A DNA stretch of 6,374 nt from Syntrophus sp. (in: bacteria) (GTDB taxonomy: Bacteria; Desulfobacterota; Syntrophia; Syntrophales; UBA8958), in assembly GCA_003451635.1 (NCBI GenBank), contig DMAT01000378.1, positions 2,573-8,946 on the forward strand. Reading direction: 5' to 3'. Under the pieces are notes generated by a model. The model saw only the letters and a list, made by a program, of their open reading frames with translations. It was not told the DNA's origin and searched no databases. Positions 1 through 4,999 of the stretch are shown one piece after another. Within the stretch, counting starts at the first letter, position 1. The number at the start of each line of letters is the position of its first letter. A program made the translations under genes and the position numbers.

Positions 1-1
1 G

Positions 2-316
2 CCACCCATCATCAGGGTGGAAAACGCCTTCGAGCCGGAAGGATTTAATAAGAGTCTCGAAGAGTTGACAACCACCATCGAAAACCATTACCAGCATCTG
101 GTAAAGCACGACCTCATAGGTTCCCGAATCCGCCGGAAGGCAGTCATGGAGCTTAATGAGGCGATCCGGACCTGTATTCTGGAGCCGGTGCTGAATCGGC
201 TCATTGCCGATGGTGAAACCGAGGCGATGATCGAGAAGCTTATCAACAAGCAGAGCGATCCCTACACACTCGCCGAAGACGTAGCGAGACGGTATCTCAA
301 GGACGTCAACTTATAA
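2..316 (+). CDS. meaB: MeaB/ArgK-type GTPase, C-terminal end (5' truncated by window)
   Basis: The reading frame is already open at base 2 and runs 104 codons to TAA, so the GTG at 17 is internal and not the start. The first residues, PPIIRVENAF, match the last strand of the G domain in MeaB-like GTPases (usually PPIL.T.A...G), followed by the segment with LEELTTTIENHYQHL. The helical tail after it, with RRKAVMELNEAI and ending DPYTLAEDVARRYL, is the typical dimerisation arm of the family. MeaB binds B12-dependent methylmalonyl-CoA mutase, gates loading of adenosylcobalamin and protects the enzyme from inactivation (family knowledge). The P-loop and switch regions lie upstream of the window, so GTPase competence cannot be judged. 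A corrinoid adenosyltransferase gene follows, which supports the B12 role. The alternative is a related G3E GTPase serving another acyl-CoA mutase, such as isobutyryl- or ethylmalonyl-CoA mutase. Confidence 0.88.
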   Translation, partial: PPIIRVENAFEPEGFNKSLEELTTTIENHYQHLVKHDLIGSRIRRKAVMELNEAIRTCILEPVLNRLIADGETEAMIEKLINKQSDPYTLAEDVARRYLKDVNL

Positions 317-335
317 CCTTTAACGTAGTTGATAG

Positions 336-375
336 AGAAGCCCGGGATGGCAAACATCCCGGGCTTCTACTCTTG
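336..375 (+). terminator. Hairpin after meaB, probable intrinsic terminator
   Basis: Bases 336-349 pair perfectly with 355-368 (14 bp, core AAGCCCGGGAT/ATCCCGGGCTT) around a 5-base loop, starting 20 bases after the meaB stop. The downstream tail ACTCTTG holds few T residues, so termination may be partial. The hairpin is close to symmetrical and could also act against - strand transcription, though no - strand gene lies near it. It separates meaB from the adenosyltransferase gene, so the two are either separate transcripts or one attenuated transcript. Confidence 0.6.
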
Positions 376-426
376 ACGAATTCACAAAAAGTCGGGTTTC
401 ACCCAATTGTCATTCAATCACTCATA

Positions 427-432
427 GGAGGG
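427..432 (+). promoter_or_regulatory. Shine-Dalgarno AGGAGG fixing the cobO start
   Basis: AGGAGG lies 9 bases before the GTG at 442. An in-frame TTG at 373 would lengthen the protein by 23 residues, but it sits in the tail of the hairpin and has no comparable site, so the GTG is preferred. Confidence 0.75.
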
Positions 433-441
433 CAGACAGCG

Positions 442-999
442 GTGACGGACAATCTAATTGAAGATGCCCTGGCCAAGTTCAACCGTGGCATTGTCATGGT
501 CATCACGGGGAACGGCAAGGGAAAGACGACCGCCGCCATCGGCCAGGCCCTCCGGGCCCTCGGCCATGGAAAGAAGGTCTTCATGATCCAGTTCATGAAG
601 GGCAAGAAATACGGCGAGGTCCTTGCCGCCGAGAAATGCCTTCCCGATTTCACTATCCGTCAGAGCGGCCTGGACAGTTTCGTTATGCGGGACAATCCCG
701 CTCCCATCGATATCCAACTGGCTAAAGAGGGGTTCAAACTGGCCGGGCAGGTTATTTCTTCCGGGGAGTATGATCTCATCATTCTCGATGAGATAAATGT
801 GGCCCTGGATTTCAAACTGCTGCCCCTCCCGGAAGTTATCGATATGATCAACAACAAACCGGCGACGGTAGATTTGATCCTTACGGGGCGGTACGCCCCC
901 CAGGAGATTATCGACCTTGCCGATACGGTCAGCGACATTCAGGAGATCAGGCATCACTACACCAAGGGGATCAAGGAACGCGCCGGTATGGAGTACTGA
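442..999 (+). CDS. cobO: Cob(I)yrinic acid a,c-diamide / corrinoid adenosyltransferase (CobO/CobA/BtuR type)
   Basis: This 185-residue cytosolic enzyme transfers the 5'-deoxyadenosyl group of ATP to Co(I) corrinoids, making adenosylcobalamin precursors. The P-loop GNGKGKTT is at residues 23-30 and has the extra GKGKT spacing typical of CobA. FMKG follows at 51-54, Walker-B-like LDEINVALDF around 115-124, LTGR at 147-150, and the family C-terminus HHYTKGIKERAGMEY at 171-185. The length fits the short CobO/CobA class; the N-terminal helix before the P-loop is a little shorter than in the Salmonella enzyme. The GTG start at 442 is chosen for its AGGAGG. The gene follows meaB, whose partner mutase uses the product cofactor, and runs one base short of the DUF2284 gene, so those two are probably co-transcribed. 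It is not the PduO or EutT type of adenosyltransferase, which have unrelated folds. Whether it serves de novo synthesis or salvage cannot be told from the window. Confidence 0.93.
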   Translation: MTDNLIEDALAKFNRGIVMVITGNGKGKTTAAIGQALRALGHGKKVFMIQFMKGKKYGEVLAAEKCLPDFTIRQSGLDSFVMRDNPAPIDIQLAKEGFKLAGQVISSGEYDLIILDEINVALDFKLLPLPEVIDMINNKPATVDLILTGRYAPQEIIDLADTVSDIQEIRHHYTKGIKERAGMEY

Positions 1000-1000
1000 T

Positions 1001-1603
1001 TTGACCCAGGTCGAAAGCAAAAAGTCCCTCCGGGGCGAGTTGCTCACCCCCACCGATCCCATCATCGCCTTGCTCAAGGCGGAGGGGGCTTCAAAGGCCA
1101 TGTCCATTCCCGTTTTTCATGTCATCATTGACGAGCGGGTCCGGCTGAAATGTCAGGTACCCCTCTGTGACAGTTTTCACAAAAACCTCATGTGCCCGCC
1201 TTTTGTCATGCCGGTCGGGGAATTCCGGCAGGTCCTCGCCTGCTATAAAGAGGCGATTCTCCTTCAAACAGAGGGGGGCATTGACATTATGAACGACGGA
1301 AAGCCCGGCAGGGATGTTTTTGCCCCCGCGGGAAGGCTGCACGACCTGGTAAATATGGGAGAACGGGAGGCCTTCCGCGCCGGTTTCCGTTTCGCCGCCG
1401 GTCTGATCGGGGGCTGCTGCCGTCTCTGCGAGGTCTGTGTGGCGATTGACAACAGCAAAATCTGTCGCTTCCCCTTCCGCGCCCGCCCTTCCATGGAGGC
1501 GATGGGCATCGATGTCGTTGCCACGTTGGAAAATGCGGGGCTATCTCTTGCCTTTCCCGTTAGCGACCGGGTTGTCTGGACGGGGCTGATTTTACTACAA
1601 TAA
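1001..1603 (+). CDS. DUF2284 cysteine-rich putative metal-binding protein
   Basis: A TTG start at 1001 gives 200 residues. It lies one base after the cobO stop and seven bases after GGAG (990-993), so translation is probably coupled to cobO; a longer version from 917 would overlap cobO by 83 bases without need. The protein carries the DUF2284 pattern: C51-x4-C56-x8-C65-PP near the N-terminus, then GGCC(140)RLCEVC(146) with a further Cys at 155, and the hallmark RPSMEAMGIDV at 162-172. Nine cysteines in a small soluble protein, in two clusters of three and four or five, suggest an Fe-S cluster or another bound metal. DUF2284 proteins are common in anaerobes and have no settled biochemical role that I know of. 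I see no signal peptide or membrane segment. Proximity to cobO and meaB suggests a link to corrinoid or anaerobic acyl-CoA metabolism, but that is inference. Confidence 0.85.
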   Translation: MTQVESKKSLRGELLTPTDPIIALLKAEGASKAMSIPVFHVIIDERVRLKCQVPLCDSFHKNLMCPPFVMPVGEFRQVLACYKEAILLQTEGGIDIMNDGKPGRDVFAPAGRLHDLVNMGEREAFRAGFRFAAGLIGGCCRLCEVCVAIDNSKICRFPFRARPSMEAMGIDVVATLENAGLSLAFPVSDRVVWTGLILLQ

Positions 1604-1604
1604 A

Positions 1605-1610
1605 AGGAGG
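1605..1610 (+). promoter_or_regulatory. Perfect Shine-Dalgarno AGGAGG before the 65-residue gene
   Basis: AGGAGG starts two bases after the DUF2284 stop and sits six bases before ATG 1617. An in-frame TTG at 1611 directly abuts the site and is too close to be used. This fixes the start of the small gene at 1617 and argues that it is truly translated. Confidence 0.75.
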
Positions 1611-1616
1611 TTGGCT

Positions 1617-1814
1617 ATGGCAATCCTAAAAGAAGGCGGCATCCCCATCGGACGAATGTTGTTTATCCCCAAGGACGGGACCCTGTCGAAAAATGATCTG
1701 GAGATTGAAAGTAACGGTCAGTACCAGCTTATGGAAAGACCTGATTGTTTCGTTGTCAAGAATGCCGAGTGCTGCCGAAGTATCATGGTGACGGTGAAGA
1801 CGAAAGAAGCATAG
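1617..1814 (+). CDS. Small unknown protein (65 residues) at the end of the cobO-DUF2284 group
   Basis: I do not recognise this family. ATG at 1617 has an ideal AGGAGG six bases upstream and follows the DUF2284 stop by 13 bases, so it is very likely the last gene of that transcription unit. The protein begins MAILKEGGIPIGRMLFIPKDG and ends with charged residues; three cysteines (Cys44, then the adjacent pair in AECCRS at 52-53) stand in its C-terminal third. It has no signal peptide or membrane helix, and looks like a small soluble mostly-beta protein from its alternating pattern. The cysteines and the neighbour's metal-binding cysteines make a shared metal or redox role thinkable, but nothing in the sequence proves it. 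Base composition and codon use resemble the upstream genes, so it does not look recently acquired. Confidence 0.7.
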   Translation: MAILKEGGIPIGRMLFIPKDGTLSKNDLEIESNGQYQLMERPDCFVVKNAECCRSIMVTVKTKEA

Positions 1815-1847
1815 CGATAGCTGCCTGTGACCATTCGGCTGAAAATG

Positions 1848-2582
1848 TCAGGATGTTTTGTTTCTGACGGCCCACAGCACCTGGCGGCAGATCCCCCGAA
1901 TAATCTTCACGTCCCTTGAGAAAAGACCTGCCCGGGAGAGCAACCGGCGGATATGCATCAACCAGTAATCGGGATTCTGGGGATTGAGAAAACCGACTTC
2001 CGTCAGCGCCTCTTTGATCTGGCCGAACATGCCCTCGATTTCCATCGATGAGGCCAGCTTTGACGTAAATGCCTTTTTCTTCTCCCCCCCGGCGGCAAAG
2101 ATTTCATAGCAGACAATCATCACGGCATGGGAGAGATTGATGGATTTCAATTGTTCCGAAACAGGGATGGTGGTGACGGCGTGGCAATAACGGATGTCGC
2201 TGTTGCTGAGCCCCTTGTCTTCGGATCCGAACAGGAGAGCTATCTCATTGTTCTGAGATAAGTCGACCAGACTTTCCGCCCTCTCCCTGGGTGAGAGGGC
2301 CGGCCCCCGCGCCGAACCGAGGCGGGAAGTCGTGCCCACGATATACTGAAAGGGGGCGAGGGCGTCCCCAAGCTTATCAAAATATTGGATATTATCAATA
2401 ATGTCCGCAGCAAAATGGGTGGACATGATCTTCATCTCTTCCGGGTCAAAGGGCCCCGCCTCGGAAACGATGAGTTTCCCCATACCCATGTTCTTTATAC
2501 AGCGGGCTACGGAACCGATGTTGCCCGGGAACTTGGGTTTTTGCAGAACAATGGCAAAATTTTCAAACCGTGCCGCAGTCAT
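1848..2582 (-). CDS. trmJ: tRNA (cytidine/uridine-2'-O-)-methyltransferase TrmJ
   Basis: This 244-residue SPOUT-class methyltransferase methylates the 2'-OH of position 32 in the tRNA anticodon loop using S-adenosylmethionine. The three SpoU motifs are present: motif 1 FPGNIGSVARCIKNMG at 18-33 (Asn21, Arg27), GTTSR at 83-87, motif 2 LLFGSEDKGLSN at 117-128 and motif 3 SINLSHAVMIVCYE at 147-160, which form the trefoil knot that binds the cofactor. The C-terminal extension (about 165-244) with LMHIRRLLSRAGL is the TrmJ-type helical domain and sets it apart from TrmL and TrmH. The ATG at 2582 has GGAGA four bases upstream (2587-2591). The gene converges on the small + strand gene with 33 bases between stops and no clear terminator. 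Upstream, 18 bases separate it from a truncated DUF1016 gene in the same direction, so its natural promoter region seems to have been replaced by accessory DNA. Confidence 0.92.
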   Translation of the reverse strand: MTAARFENFAIVLQKPKFPGNIGSVARCIKNMGMGKLIVSEAGPFDPEEMKIMSTHFAADIIDNIQYFDKLGDALAPFQYIVGTTSRLGSARGPALSPRERAESLVDLSQNNEIALLFGSEDKGLSNSDIRYCHAVTTIPVSEQLKSINLSHAVMIVCYEIFAAGGEKKKAFTSKLASSMEIEGMFGQIKEALTEVGFLNPQNPDYWLMHIRRLLSRAGLFSRDVKIIRGICRQVLWAVRNKTS

Positions 2583-2600
2583 ATCTTCTCCGACCTGTGT

Positions 2601-3098
2601 TTATTTACTTGCCGCTCTCTGTCTGTCATCGGGGTTTGAAATAGTCAGCAGGGCGACATAGTGCGTCCTCCCGAGAGTGAACCGGCTTGCCAATTCAGCA
2701 GAAAGTGCCTGTAGAGTGATGACGGCACCCGAAAGGGAACCAGTAGATTCGCCAGACAGTGCCTGACGAATCTTTTGCCACCCAAAACTGCTCTCCAAGG
2801 ATTGCGCAGGCACTGTCTGCGCAATCTCTCGATAACAATCGTAGAAACAGCGATACTGTTCCAAAGAGCGCTTGGAGAATCCCCGACCCAACCGGGTAGT
2901 AAGTTCCTCGGAAATACGTTCGATCAGCCATTTTCCGTACAATTCCGAACGGGTGGCCCCACCTTGCTCGAACTCCACGATGTACCAGCCAAAGAGCCAG
3001 TTTCGAATCACAAGGGAAATATCCACCGACCGGGCGGCCCGTTTTTGCAACTCCCGGTGGGTTTCTTGAAAGAGAGTCAGTAACTGTTCAAATTTCAT
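2601..3098 (-). pseudogene. DUF1016/YhcG-type protein, N-terminal half only (nuclease domain lost)
   Basis: The 165-residue product is the N-terminal DUF1016 domain of the YhcG family. Recognisable parts are the start with THRELQKRAARSVDISLVIRNW, then GWYIVEFEQGG and YGKWLIERISEELT, the block GRGFSKRSLEQYRCFY at about 91-106, and the end SRFTLGRTHYVALLTISNPDDRQR, equivalent to the usual FTLSWSHYVELL.I.DPDERRFYE. Full-length members are about 330-380 residues and continue into a PDDEXK nuclease domain. Here the frame ends four codons after DDRQR (AASK, then TAA), and trmJ begins 18 bases later, so there is no room for the nuclease. I infer a deletion that joined this gene to the trmJ leader. 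The start is intact: ATG at 3098 with a GGGGGAG-type site (3100-3106). The family is found in defence islands, often near restriction genes. The N-terminal half could still be made and fold, but it would lack nuclease activity. Confidence 0.85.
2753..2819. repeat. 13-bp inverted repeat inside the DUF1016 fragment
   Basis: CAGACAGTGCCTG at 2753-2765 is the exact reverse complement of CAGGCACTGTCTG at 2807-2819, with 41 bases between. It falls inside coding sequence, at the segments AQTVPAQ and RQALSGES. It could form a cruciform or an mRNA hairpin, or simply reflect chance. No function can be assigned. Confidence 0.45.
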
Positions 3099-3107
3099 TC
3101 TCCCCCC

Positions 3108-3257
3108 TTACCATCCGCGTTCAGGTATTTTTTGATTGACCGGTTTCGAATGGAATCCTTCATCCTTAAGTCTGTTCAGCAATTTCATTAAAAATTTACA
3201 CTGACTTTCCGACGGGATTCTTGATGGTATTTTTACGGCAACCTGTAAAATACTCAT
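3108..3257 (-). CDS. Small ORF, 49 residues, directly upstream of DUF1016 fragment
   Basis: Reading the - strand gives an ATG at 3257, preceded by GAGAAGG (3259-3265), and 49 codons to a TAA at 3108-3110, nine bases before the DUF1016 start, so the two may be co-translated. The product begins MSILQVAVKIPSRIPS, continues SESQCKFLMKLLNRLKDEGF, and ends in a basic, proline-containing tail (KPVNQKIPERGW). I do not recognise the family. The frame stays open upstream of the ATG for about 22 further codons (to a TAA near 3324) and that part also reads like protein (ending in FGVLNKHLNEKD). It may therefore be the tail of a larger gene whose front was lost, or a real short gene. Which one cannot be decided from the sequence alone. 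Confidence 0.4.
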   Translation of the reverse strand: MSILQVAVKIPSRIPSESQCKFLMKLLNRLKDEGFHSKPVNQKIPERGW

Positions 3258-3337
3258 ATCCTTCTCGTTCAGGTGTTTATTTAATACTCCAAATTTACTG
3301 ATTCTCTTATACTGGCGGTATTATTATTGTCCATAAA

Positions 3338-4105
3338 CTAACCCCGAAATATATTTTGCCTGTGATACTCAAGCAGATTATGATCAGGAAGGAATCGACT
3401 TGGCAATCGTATTTCTTTGTTGACATAGTCTGTAATGAATTCAAGATCATGTTGCTTGGACTCTTGCTGGTAAATAAGCGGTGAGACAACAATCCGCAAA
3501 TCTCCACTAATTGATATTAATCCTTTGTCGAACGCACGATCATGAAGGGCATTTAGGCAAAGTCCATTTCTTGGATTCAATCGGTTTTTAGTGTCAGTGG
3601 ACCATGGCACAATATGACTGGCAATTAGAAGTTCTGAAATAGAAATCCCCGTGATGCAGCATGTGTTGTCATAAGCTGATAAAATCATTTTCCTGAAGAA
3701 TTCTTGCTTGATACGAACTTTCACGATGGATTCTCTCGATTTCCCTTCTTCAAATACGTCTTCTTCAGTGAAAGAATCTAAGTCCTTTAGGCTTTTCTTG
3801 TTCAGTTTCGCCATCTGAGCCTCACTCTGATAGGCCATATCATCCCAATTATCAAAGAACTCAGCCCAAACTTCTTTGTCAAGTTTACTGACATTTGATG
3901 CGCCTTTTCTATCCAGAGAAGGATCGATACTCGCAAAATTGGCAAGTTTGTAACTTACTGATCCCGGAGTTCTTCCCAGATTGATTGCCAATTCAATGAT
4001 GTCTGGATTCCTCACATGAATTTTACCGAAAGAGGTTTTGCAATACAGGTTGATAGCAAGGATAAGTTCATCTCTTGTCCAAGGTTTTCGCTCAATCATA
4101 TCCAT
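3338..4105 (-). CDS. HNH endonuclease, restriction type (HNH_2-like)
   Basis: This 255-residue protein appears complete. The N-terminal domain has the pattern WTRDELILAINLYCK at 9-23, FGKIHVRNPDIIELA at 26-40, LGRTPGSVSYKLANFASIDP at 43-62, and DKEVWAEFF at 76-84, the known lead region of a group of putative HNH restriction endonucleases. The catalytic module is C-terminal: C149-C150 and TG, SHIVPW with His164, NPRNGLCLNALHDRAFD at 177-193 with Asn180 and His188, giving the H-N-H signature. It should cut DNA using a divalent metal; specificity cannot be read. No partner methyltransferase is visible, as often seen for modification-dependent or solitary nucleases. The gene is clearly AT-richer than its surroundings (23 G+C of 60 at 3361-3420 against 44 of 60 at 5701-5760), indicating horizontal transfer. 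The start at 4105 has only a weak A-rich site, and ATG at 4099 is an alternative. The upstream neighbour is a truncated helicase gene. Confidence 0.85.
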   Translation of the reverse strand: MDMIERKPWTRDELILAINLYCKTSFGKIHVRNPDIIELAINLGRTPGSVSYKLANFASIDPSLDRKGASNVSKLDKEVWAEFFDNWDDMAYQSEAQMAKLNKKSLKDLDSFTEEDVFEEGKSRESIVKVRIKQEFFRKMILSAYDNTCCITGISISELLIASHIVPWSTDTKNRLNPRNGLCLNALHDRAFDKGLISISGDLRIVVSPLIYQQESKQHDLEFITDYVNKEIRLPSRFLPDHNLLEYHRQNIFRG

Positions 4106-4139
4106 TCTTTTCTTTCAATAACAACATGGCAACGGATCG

Positions 4140-4158
4140 GTTTTAGTTTAATTAAAAC
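4140..4158. repeat. AT-rich inverted repeat ahead of the HNH gene
   Basis: GTTTTA at 4140-4145 mirrors TAAAAC at 4153-4158, and inside lies the perfect palindrome TTTAATTAAA (4147-4156). It spans the stop of the helicase remnant and sits about 35-50 bases upstream of the HNH start, so it may hold part of that gene's promoter or an operator. It also marks where the GC-rich helicase remnant gives way to AT-rich DNA. Confidence 0.3.
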
Positions 4159-4301
4159 GTTTTATCCACCAGATCGGCTATTTGCCGCCAGCCTCGAAGA
4201 TTGAAATAGTCGACGCAGAAATCGGCGCGCCGAGAAACCTCAAGGGTGGTACGGAGTCCTTCGAGAAAGTGATTTGCGATGTTGTCAAATATCTTGGGCA
4301 A
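4152..4301 (-). pseudogene. N-terminal remnant of a phospholipase-D-like/SNF2-type helicase
   Basis: On the - strand a TTG at 4301, with GAGG at 4309-4312 seven bases upstream, opens 49 codons to TAA at 4152. The product starts MPKIFDNIANHFLEGLRTTL and continues with SRRADFCVDYFNLRGWRQIADLVDK. From family knowledge this matches the extreme N-terminus of large (about 1000-residue) helicases with an N-terminal phospholipase-D-like domain, where the usual text is IFDNI...L...L..S.RADFCVGYFNLRGW...D.....W.GG. The match holds for about 46 residues, then the frame ends in TF-stop and the DNA turns AT-rich. The rest of the helicase is absent. The conserved Gly before YFNLRGW is Asp here, which fits decay. 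The break lies about 46 bases before the HNH gene, so arrival of that gene, or a deletion, probably destroyed the helicase. Such helicases typically accompany restriction or defence genes. Confidence 0.65.
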
Positions 4302-4495
4302 GATGAGTCCTCATATTGTTCCCTCTTCTGTCCAATCAGCTCGGGCGAGGCTTCCGAACCGAACAGTAAAGCCCCTGCTTGCCTGTTGATAACCGGAGAG
4401 TATCGGAGCTCCGATACTATTTACATGCTTGATATTGTGCAACAATAAGCGATTCGCAAAAAATTTCCCTATTCGCAAATAGTTGCTTTCCTGTC
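4302..4495 (-). other. Spacer between PIN toxin and helicase remnant; possible repeat-derived sequence
   Basis: This 194-base stretch holds the leader of the helicase remnant, a 20-base palindrome, two copies of ATTCGCAAA (4452-4460 and 4471-4479), and an imperfect palindrome around CTATTCGCAAATAG (4469-4482). A - strand frame opens at a TTG overlapping the toxin stop (4499) and runs to 4311; its product contains HVNSIGAPILSGYQQ and FTVRFGSLARADW. I have an unverified impression that similar short frames recur in deltaproteobacterial genomes, which would point to a dispersed repeat rather than a gene. It has no ribosome binding site and I do not call it as a gene. A weak promoter-like TTGCAC-17-TAGTAT is present on the - strand across the palindrome's edge. 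Confidence 0.35.
4399..4418. repeat. Perfect 20-base palindrome
   Basis: AGTATCGGAG (4399-4408) is followed without a gap by its exact reverse complement (4409-4418), centred on GAGCTC. The symmetry does not extend further. With no loop and no T-run on either side it is not an intrinsic terminator. It lies about 98 bases upstream of the helicase remnant start and 78 bases past the PIN toxin stop, a place suited to a dimeric regulator's operator, or it is part of a dispersed palindromic repeat. Confidence 0.55.
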
Positions 4496-4999
4496 TCAAG
4501 GTCTGATCGTATAAATGGTATCGAGGGACTGTCGGGCTTCCTGATAAATCCGGGCGGAAAGCCAGAGTGAAGATGCTTCGAGATTGCTCAATGCCTGTTC
4601 AGCTTCTTCCCGCAACAGATGCCCGTGGGCGGCATTCCAAAGAATGACGCCCAGCGACCCATGTACTTCCATATCCAAAAGGGAAACAAAAAGGCGTGTT
4701 GTCGAATCATCGGTAAGTAACCAAGCAGCTTTCTTTCGGCGCGCCAGCACCAGGGATTCCGCCTCGCCATCGTGGAGATCGCCGGATTCTTTCCACATTC
4801 CTACTTCTTTGATTTCATGCGGGGTAAGTCTTTCAACCTGAAGCCACTCCGGCCAAGGGTCCTTCAGTTGCAAGGTGTTTTGAACTTCCAGGTAAACTCG
4901 GTGGGGCAGGAAAAGGTTGCCCGTTCGCCTGTGCAAGGGCAGGCAATGGGCCTCGTAGAGATGGATAATCGGTCCGGCGTCGCAGACGATGGTTCTCAT
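4496..4999 (-). CDS. PIN-domain toxin (VapC-like, DUF3368 type)
   Basis: This 167-residue protein has a PIN ribonuclease fold. The N-terminal strand and first acidic residue are in IVCDAGPIIHLYE (Asp7), the second acid is likely Glu38 in YLEV, the central block DLHDGEAESLVLA is at 74-86 (Glu79, Glu81), and LLTDDSTTRLF at 94-104 brings Asp97/98. These acids would bind the metal ions used to cut RNA. GEAE plus the DDS...A..LG segment (ending GSLGVIL) resembles DUF3368 proteins rather than classical short VapC. The start at 4999 is chosen because its ATG overlaps the antitoxin stop as ATGA; an upstream start at 5029 would add 10 residues inside the antitoxin gene without benefit. Translation is therefore coupled to the antitoxin. 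Target RNA is unknown. A housekeeping nuclease role is less likely given the paired RHH gene. Confidence 0.82.
   Translation of the reverse strand: MRTIVCDAGPIIHLYEAHCLPLHRRTGNLFLPHRVYLEVQNTLQLKDPWPEWLQVERLTPHEIKEVGMWKESGDLHDGEAESLVLARRKKAAWLLTDDSTTRLFVSLLDMEVHGSLGVILWNAAHGHLLREEAEQALSNLEASSLWLSARIYQEARQSLDTIYTIRP

Noticed and set aside
917..1000. Upstream ATG for the DUF2284 gene
   Set aside because: It would overlap cobO by 83 bases, and the added residues are arginine/serine/proline-rich shadow text. TTG at 1001 has a GGAG site at the right distance.
454..1107. Long - strand open frame (217 codons) opposite cobO
   Set aside because: It lies antisense to a clearly recognised enzyme, in GC-rich DNA where such shadows are common, and its translation resembles no family.
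1815..1847. Bidirectional terminator between the small gene and trmJ
   Set aside because: Only a 5-bp GTCAG/CTGAC stem near 1849 could be found, too weak to call.
3338..4105. HNH gene as a homing endonuclease in an intron or intein
   Set aside because: The N-terminal domain matches stand-alone restriction-type HNH proteins, and no intron or intein boundaries rejoin flanking coding sequence: the helicase frame does not resume downstream in recognisable form.
4399..4418. Palindrome as terminator of the toxin gene
   Set aside because: There is no loop and no T-run on either strand after it.
4182..4448. + strand 88-codon frame
   Set aside because: It is antisense to the helicase remnant, which has the recognisable family text, and has no ribosome binding site.
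4311..4499. - strand 62-codon frame containing FTVRFGSLARADW as a gene
   Set aside because: It starts with a TTG over the toxin stop with no ribosome binding site and contains the perfect palindrome. It is more likely translated repeat or spacer; kept only as a note.
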